A model generated the notes under the pieces. The model was given only the letters and a program-made list of their open reading frames with translations. It was not told the origin of the DNA and ran no database searches. From assembly GCF_003990045.1 (NCBI RefSeq), contig NZ_RZGZ01000001.1, positions 1-64,000 on the forward strand: a DNA stretch of 64,000 nt. Direction: 5' to 3'. Of the stretch, positions 58,788 to 64,000 are shown in pieces. The translations under genes were made by a program, and so were the position numbers. The stretch comes from Labedella endophytica (lineage in GTDB: Bacteria > Actinomycetota > Actinomycetes > Actinomycetales > Microbacteriaceae). The stretch's first letter is position 1. Each line of letters opens with the position of its first letter.

Positions 58788-59866
58788 TACCGGGGGGTGG
58801 GGGCGACGCCGTCGGCCGGGGCGGCGGCGACCGCCGTTGCGCGTGACCGGTTCGAGGTCGCCTTCAGCCGGAGCGCGTGCTTCTCCACGAGGTGCCACGA
58901 CAACCAGGCGAGGACCGTCGTCGTCAGCGTGACGACGACGAGGTTGCCGACGAACCCGAGGGGAGGGAGCACCGCGACGACGACCTGCTGGACGGGGAAC
59001 GCATAGATGTAGAGCCCGTAGGAGAGGTCACCGAAACGCGCGGCACGTCGGATGACGGGTGTCGAGTGCGTGCAGAAGGCGAGGACGGAGTAGGTGAGGA
59101 CGGGCCAGAGCGTCCACTGTGTCGTCGCGGGGGACGCCATCGCGGAGAAGACCGCCTGGAAGGCCAGCAGGACGACCGCGACATCGAGTCGCAGACGAAG
59201 TCGCCGCCCCGCGACGGCGACGAGGGAACCAAGGGCGAAGAACACGGCGAGATTGGCCGCCCGCTGGAACGACGAGCCCCAGAACACGAGGGGGTCGGCG
59301 ACGAGGCGCTCGACGAGCACCGCTCCCACGATGAACGCGACGAGCGCGAAGACCCGTGCGCGCCCGAGCGCAAGGAGGAGAGGGAACACCAGGTAGCAGA
59401 CGAATTCGATCGGCAGCGTCCAGAGCGATCCGTTCACCGAGCCCGCATAGGGGTTGTCCTCGAAGACACCCGGCAGGTCGAAGACCGGACGCAGCACGAT
59501 GTTGAGCAGGTACCGCCACGAACGCGGGTTCTCGAGGTAATCGGCGACGGAGAGGGAGGACATCACCGGGCCGAGGACCGCGAAGCTGGCGACCGTCACG
59601 ACGATGAGCCCCGGCATGATGCGGAGCGTTCGGTTGCGGAGGTAGTCGCCGAGTACCGGCCGGCGCAGCCAGCTCGAGGAGATGAGGTACCCGCTCATCG
59701 CGAAGAAGACGAAGACCCCGATCGAGTGCAGGGGCACGTTGAGGACGCGCGGAATGGGCTCGATGCCGACGAGTTCGAACGAGTGGCCGACGATCACGGC
59801 GAGTGCTGCGGCGATGCGGACGGCGTCGAAGTTGTTGTGCGGACGCGTCGGCAGGGGCAGGGACAC
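58787..59866 (-). CDS. Membrane acyltransferase, OafA/YrhL (acyltransferase 3) family
   Basis: Membrane protein of 359 residues with about ten helices. It begins NNFDAVRIAAALAVIVGHSF, with the family's conserved His after the first helix, then GVFVFFAMSGYLISSSWLRR and the Arg-rich loop DYLRNRTLRIMPGL. Members O-acetylate or succinylate surface sugars. The GTG start at 59866 has TACAGT 6 nt upstream (leaderless). It is divergent from the glycosyltransferase-like gene, which suggests a shared role in surface polysaccharide or glycolipid decoration. Confidence 0.88.
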   Translation of the reverse strand: MSLPLPTRPHNNFDAVRIAAALAVIVGHSFELVGIEPIPRVLNVPLHSIGVFVFFAMSGYLISSSWLRRPVLGDYLRNRTLRIMPGLIVVTVASFAVLGPVMSSLSVADYLENPRSWRYLLNIVLRPVFDLPGVFEDNPYAGSVNGSLWTLPIEFVCYLVFPLLLALGRARVFALVAFIVGAVLVERLVADPLVFWGSSFQRAANLAVFFALGSLVAVAGRRLRLRLDVAVVLLAFQAVFSAMASPATTQWTLWPVLTYSVLAFCTHSTPVIRRAARFGDLSYGLYIYAFPVQQVVVAVLPPLGFVGNLVVVTLTTTVLAWLSWHLVEKHALRLKATSNRSRATAVAAAPADGVAPTPR

Positions 59867-59935
59867 GACGACACTGTAGCGGCTCGTGGCGATCGCGATT
59901 GATCGGGGTGCGCGCCGCGCCGATACGGTGTATCC

Positions 59936-61315
59936 ATGGGTGAACTCGACGGCCGCCGGATCCTCATGACGCAAGCCCACCTCGATGCGTACGGCGGGTC
60001 GGAGATCGTCACCGCCGAGGTCGCGGAGTGGTTCGCCGGACACGGCGCGGCCGTGACGGTCGCGACGTTCGTGGCCGACGGTCCCGTCGCCGAGCAGGTG
60101 GGCGCGATCCCCGGTGTCGAGGTCGTCGTCATGAAACCGAAGGACGACGACACCGACTTCGGGGATCTCGACCTCGTCTGGGTTCACCACTCGATCGTCC
60201 CGGAATCGGTGATTCGGTCCGATGTCGCCGTCCCCATGGTGTTCAGCCACCTGTCCTACAGCCACCCCATCGAGTTCCCCTACGCCTCCCGACTCGAGGC
60301 GCAGGCGGCATCACTCGTCTACTACGCCTCGGGGGAGGTCCGATCGCGGCAGGCGGAGCGGCGTCTGGATGGACGGCTCGACCCCTCCAGGATCCGGATC
60401 TTCGGCAACCCGGCTCCGCGTCGCTTCCGCCGTGCCGAGCCGCGCATCGTTCCGGTACGGCCGCGCATCGCCGTCGTGAGCAACCACATCCAGCCCGAGA
60501 TCGCGGAAGCGGTCGACCTCGTCCGCGACCGGTTCGACATCGACCTGATCGGATCGCAGACGGCGCTCGGGGCTCGCCCCCGCCGCGTCGACGAGAGGGT
60601 CATCCACGATCTCGACGCTGTCATCACGATCGGGAAGACGGTGCAGTACGCTCTCGTCGCCGAGGTGCCCGTGTACTGCTACGACACCTTCGGCGGGCCG
60701 GGGTGGCTCTCGCCGGACAACGTCGAGGCGGCGGCGGCGAACCACTTCAGCGGAGCGGGATCGGAGAAGAGGGATGCCGCTACGATCGCCGCCGAACTCG
60801 TCGAAGGGTGGGAGCAGGCGCGGAGGGACGCAGATGCGCTCCGCCCGCTTGCCTGGGATCGCTTCGATCTCGATTCCCAGCTCTCCGAGACGGTCCTGCC
60901 TCTCCTGCAGCAGGAACGCGGGCCGCGTCTCGACGACGGCCTCGTCGACGAGTACCTCGCGGTTCAGCGGATCGTCGCCCGTTACGTCCAGCGCAACCGG
61001 GCCATGATCCCGGCGCTCGCCGGGGCGCGGGCGGCGGCGGCGCGACAGGAAGCGGCGAGGGTCGCCGACCGCGAGCGTCTCGCCGGCGAGCGAGACGTGG
61101 CCATGACGGATCGCGATCGGCTGCGGGAGGAGCGTGATCGACTCCGGGAGGAGGGTGGTCGACTCCGCGAGGACAGGGAACTCATCAGGCAGGACCGCGA
61201 TCGATTGCGCGACGAGGTCCGAGCGCTCCGCGTGAGCCGGGACCATGAGCAGGCCCGCGCGCGGACGGCGGAGAAGGCGGCCGCCGAACTGCGGGCACGC
61301 CTCTCCTCGGCCTGA
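59936..61315 (+). CDS. Glycosyltransferase-like protein with charged C-terminal coiled coil
   Basis: Protein of 459 residues. Residues 1-330 look like a GT-B-type glycosyltransferase: RRILMTQAHLDAYGGSEIVTAEVAEWF start, VVSNHIQPEI at the domain switch, ITIGKTVQYALVAEVPVYCYD. A clear C-terminal nucleotide-sugar motif (E-x7-E) is not obvious. Residues about 365-455 form a highly charged coiled coil with repeated DRLREE units. TACGGT lies 6 nt before the ATG (leaderless). It converges with the large multidomain glycosyltransferase gene and is divergent from the acyltransferase gene. Confidence 0.7.
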   Translation: MGELDGRRILMTQAHLDAYGGSEIVTAEVAEWFAGHGAAVTVATFVADGPVAEQVGAIPGVEVVVMKPKDDDTDFGDLDLVWVHHSIVPESVIRSDVAVPMVFSHLSYSHPIEFPYASRLEAQAASLVYYASGEVRSRQAERRLDGRLDPSRIRIFGNPAPRRFRRAEPRIVPVRPRIAVVSNHIQPEIAEAVDLVRDRFDIDLIGSQTALGARPRRVDERVIHDLDAVITIGKTVQYALVAEVPVYCYDTFGGPGWLSPDNVEAAAANHFSGAGSEKRDAATIAAELVEGWEQARRDADALRPLAWDRFDLDSQLSETVLPLLQQERGPRLDDGLVDEYLAVQRIVARYVQRNRAMIPALAGARAAAARQEAARVADRERLAGERDVAMTDRDRLREERDRLREEGGRLREDRELIRQDRDRLRDEVRALRVSRDHEQARARTAEKAAAELRARLSSA

Positions 61316-61326
61316 CGTTCCTCTGC

Positions 61327-61351
61327 CTGACGTCGCTCGGCCCGACGTCAG
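61327..61351. terminator. Hairpin between convergent glycosyltransferase genes
   Basis: CTGACGTCG (61327-61335) and CGACGTCAG (61343-61351) form a perfect 9-bp stem with a 7-nt loop. The TGA stop of the leftward gene (61348-61350) lies inside the right arm, and the rightward gene stops 12 bp before the left arm. Confidence 0.7.
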
Positions 61352-64000
61352 CGACGAGCGATGACCTCGCTCACGGCGTCGATGAAGACGTCGGCTCGCG
61401 CCTCGAACGAGTGGTCGCGCGCGACGAGGTCGGCCAACTCCCGCCGACGAGCCTCGTCCGGGAACGCGGTCTCCGGTGAATCCGTGAGGGCCGCGAGCTC
61501 GTCGGTCGTCCGATAGGTGCGCACGGCCTCGTGGAACAGCTCGTCGATCCCGTCGACGTGGTCGCTGATGACGCGCGCCCCGGCCGCGACGGCGTCGAAG
61601 AGGCGGTTGTTGATGAAGCCCCACTCCGCCATGTCGTCGAAGTGGTCGTTGAGGACGAAGCGGGCGCGCGAGTAGAGCATCGACACGTCGTCGTTGGAGA
61701 TGAAGTCGCCGGCCACGTGCTTCTCGTCGACGAACTGCCCCCATCGCGGACCCCACACCCGCACGGGTAGGCCCACCTCGATGGCGTCGTTGACGATCCG
61801 CCGACCGACGGGCGGGCGCGGTCCACCCACGAAGAGGACCTCGTCGACCGGCTTCTCGCCCTCGCTCCTCAGGTAGTTGAAGCGCCGGGGGTTCGTCGCC
61901 TGCAGCATGACCTCGACGGGGCGCCCGGACATCTCCGACATGTACGCGGCCCACTTCGGCGAGGCGGCGTACACGAGGTCGAAGGAACTCACCTCGCGAG
62001 GCGTGACGAGCTCCGGGCGGCTGATGACCCACATCACGTTGACCTTGCCCGGCTGAGGCTCGACGGGATGGAGACCGCGCAGTGCGAGGACGACGTCGTC
62101 GAGATAGCTCGACGCGCGCGCGGCGGCCAGATGACGGTCGACGACGACGTTCTGACCGTGGCGACGCAGCGCGGCGGCGAGATCAGCCGCATAGGGAACG
62201 TCGCCCCACTTGTCGCCGCCGGTGTTGAACTCGGCGCCGATCTTGATGGCCCAACGGAGGCTTCGGCGACCGTCATCGGTGAGTCGTGGCGGCCGGATGA
62301 CGATGGGACGGGCGTCGTGCGTGGTGCCGCTCGGCGGTGCGATGTGGGGCACCTCGAAGCCGACCTTCTCCCACTGAGCGGCGGCAGCGGCAGCCATCCG
62401 CGGGTACCACCGGCCATGGAAGACGCGCCGGTTCTCGTACTCACGGCGAGCACGGTGCGCCAGTCGAGCATCGCGGAGCACGACGAGGGAATCGGAGCGC
62501 ACCGTCAGAATGGCCTCCTCCCCGGTGAGGCGGAAGCAGAAGTCGGCATCCTCGTAGCCGTCGACGTACATCGGGTCGTACCCGTGCAGCGCCACGACGT
62601 CCCGCGCGCGAGCAGCGAGTGCGATGCCCGAGAGTCCGGGAAGACCGCGACCGTCGTGCGCCCTGGCGTCGTCGAGGGGGTGGCCGCCGAGGAAGTTCAT
62701 CGGCTGGCCGCCGACGATCGGATACACGAGTCCGGCGGAGAACACCGTTCCGTCGAGGTTCGCGATCACGGACTGCACTGCTCGCGTATCGGCGGTCGAC
62801 AGCTCGTCGATGAGCGGGACGAGCCAGTTCGGACGCGGTAGCGCCTCCTGGTCGAGGAAGACGATCGTCTCACCCGTCGATGCCGCGACGGCGATGTTCG
62901 TGGCGACGGCGAGGGGGACGACGAGCGGCAGCCGGAGCATTGTGACGCGTGGATTCGCGAGGTAGGCCGCGCGGAGTGCGGCGGAGGTGCCGCGCTGGCT
63001 GCCGTTGTCCACGATGACCACCTCGATGTCGAGGGAATCGTCGTCGATCGTGGAGTCCAGCGACTGCAGGAGGCCGTGGGCCTTGTCCGTTGAGACGCAC
63101 AGGACGGACACGCGGCCCGGCACTCGCTCGTCGACGCGCGCCTCGACGTCCGCCCAGTCGACGAGGTTCTTGTCCGCCACGACCCACTGCCAGTTCGGTG
63201 ACTCGACGTTCGAGATGCGGACGGTCTTCGTGTCGTGCGTGTAGTCGCACCCGATGAACGGGAAGAAGCGCAACTCGGTACGGCGGGCGAGGCGGATGAA
63301 GAGGTCGTGATCGACCCAGCGACGCAGCTTCTCGTCGAAGTCGCCGACCTCCTCGATCGCCGTGCGCTCCACCACGAACGTGTTGAGGTCGAGGTAGTTC
63401 TGGTACAGCAGCTGCTCGTACGTCACGGGCGAACCGAGGTAGGAGACCTCGTCCTTCGAGTTCGTCACGCTCGCGGCCGCGAAGGCGGCGCGGCACCCGG
63501 TCGTGCGGAGGCCGTTCAGCATCGTCGAGAGGAAGCCGGGGCGCCACGTGTTGTCGGAGTCGAGGAACGCGATGTAGGTGCTCTGCGCGGCCTCGATGCC
63601 CCGGTTGCGCGCGGCGCTGACACCGCGGTGGTCCGAGCGGATGAGGCGGATGCGGGGGTCGGAGGCGATCATCGCCTCGACGACGGCCGGTGTGTCGTCG
63701 TCCGAGCCGTCGTCGATGACGATCGCCTCCCAGTCCGACATGTCCTGTTCCTGGATGGAGGCGAGCGCTCGAGCGATCAGTGCGGGACGGTTCCGCACAG
63801 GGATGAGGACGGAGACGCGGGGGCCGTCGGTGTCGGGGAGGGCCGGTGCATCAGGGAGCGCGTCGAGCCACTCCCGCTCGGCCTTCTCGTCCCACTCGGT
63901 GAAGCGGTGCGGTTGCCGCAGCGCCGTCTGATGTTGGATGTCGCGGGCGATCGCGAGGAGCGCCTCCCGGGTATCCGCCCAACGGCCGACCTCGCCGGCG
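61348..64000 (-). CDS. Multidomain glycosyltransferase (GT2-GT2-GT1-like), start beyond window
   Basis: Open from 64000 leftward to 61348, so at least 884 residues with the N-terminus outside. First visible domain: a GT2 transferase (VSVLIPVRNRPALIARAL, AIVIDDGSDDDTPAVVEAM, YIAFLDSDN with its DxD-type metal site). Second: another GT2 fold (VSVLCVSTDK, VVIVDNGSQRGTSAALRA, FLDQEALPRPNW). Third: a CgeB-like GT-B module (GGDKWGDVPYAADLAAALRRHG, VLFVGGPRPPVGRRI, FINNRLFDAVAAGARVISD). Such proteins assemble cell-surface glycans. Internal start codons exist, but residues upstream (EVGRWADTREALLAIARD) remain protein-like. Confidence 0.85.
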   Translation of the reverse strand, partial: AGEVGRWADTREALLAIARDIQHQTALRQPHRFTEWDEKAEREWLDALPDAPALPDTDGPRVSVLIPVRNRPALIARALASIQEQDMSDWEAIVIDDGSDDDTPAVVEAMIASDPRIRLIRSDHRGVSAARNRGIEAAQSTYIAFLDSDNTWRPGFLSTMLNGLRTTGCRAAFAAASVTNSKDEVSYLGSPVTYEQLLYQNYLDLNTFVVERTAIEEVGDFDEKLRRWVDHDLFIRLARRTELRFFPFIGCDYTHDTKTVRISNVESPNWQWVVADKNLVDWADVEARVDERVPGRVSVLCVSTDKAHGLLQSLDSTIDDDSLDIEVVIVDNGSQRGTSAALRAAYLANPRVTMLRLPLVVPLAVATNIAVAASTGETIVFLDQEALPRPNWLVPLIDELSTADTRAVQSVIANLDGTVFSAGLVYPIVGGQPMNFLGGHPLDDARAHDGRGLPGLSGIALAARARDVVALHGYDPMYVDGYEDADFCFRLTGEEAILTVRSDSLVVLRDARLAHRARREYENRRVFHGRWYPRMAAAAAAQWEKVGFEVPHIAPPSGTTHDARPIVIRPPRLTDDGRRSLRWAIKIGAEFNTGGDKWGDVPYAADLAAALRRHGQNVVVDRHLAAARASSYLDDVVLALRGLHPVEPQPGKVNVMWVISRPELVTPREVSSFDLVYAASPKWAAYMSEMSGRPVEVMLQATNPRRFNYLRSEGEKPVDEVLFVGGPRPPVGRRIVNDAIEVGLPVRVWGPRWGQFVDEKHVAGDFISNDDVSMLYSRARFVLNDHFDDMAEWGFINNRLFDAVAAGARVISDHVDGIDELFHEAVRTYRTTDELAALTDSPETAFPDEARRRELADLVARDHSFEARADVFIDAVSEVIARR

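Overview
The window looks like chromosome of a high-GC actinomycete, most likely Micrococcales/Microbacteriaceae. This rests on very GC-rich third codon positions, a DUF222/HNH gene, a CstA-YbdD pair, an actinobacterial 'septum formation' lipoprotein, and many genes whose -10 box sits 6-7 nt before the start codon (leaderless transcripts). The genus is inference only. I see no rRNA, tRNA, CRISPR array, insertion sequence or replication origin.

Layout. 1-13 kb: a truncated DUF222/HNH gene, a septum-formation lipoprotein, an SDR, glycogen debranching enzyme GlgX, a GMC oxidoreductase with a fused hydrolase/gluconate-dehydrogenase-subunit-3 partner, a Gfo/Idh oxidoreductase, a TetR regulator divergent from a YahK-type alcohol dehydrogenase, and a GH15 glucoamylase/trehalase-like enzyme. 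13-16 kb: cstA-ybdD, peptide or pyruvate uptake. 16-21 kb: an arabinoside operon of binding protein, two permeases and a GH51 arabinofuranosidase behind a LacI-type palindrome. 21-27 kb: an accessory segment with less GC-biased codon use in its core. It holds a DEDDh exonuclease with BRCT domain, a coiled-coil protein translationally coupled to a DUF4041/GIY-YIG nuclease, an orphan MNT nucleotidyltransferase, a MerR/GyrI regulator, a HicAB toxin-antitoxin pair, a small membrane protein and a TetR remnant.

27-32 kb: a UvrA2-like ABC protein and a sulfide:quinone oxidoreductase-like flavoprotein. 32-38 kb: a LacI-regulated sugar or polyol operon (binding protein, two permeases, a zinc-free MDR dehydrogenase, a TIM-barrel isomerase) with three evenly spaced operators. 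38-44 kb: a DUF1611 (DgcN-like) protein, a second LacI regulator, a TetR/SDR divergent pair and a Gfo/Idh dehydrogenase. 44-50 kb: a 5-oxoproline operon (NRAMP-type transporter, PxpA, fused PxpBC, biotin carboxylase) with a divergent GntR regulator. 51-57 kb: a complete dipeptide/oligopeptide ABC operon with a divergent Lrp/AsnC regulator. 57-64 kb: a haloperoxidase-like hydrolase, a membrane O-acyltransferase, a glycosyltransferase-like protein with a charged coiled coil, and a multidomain glycosyltransferase running off the window.

Overall this is a carbohydrate- and peptide-scavenging region in which most uptake operons sit beside their own regulator. Two things stand out beyond the genes. 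First, a dozen or so long perfect or near-perfect palindromes lie at gene ends, fall into several families, and in three cases contain the stop codon of the neighbouring gene. Second, the coiled-coil/DUF4041-GIY-YIG pair at 22.1-24.7 kb is the best candidate for an uncharacterised nuclease or defence-like system.
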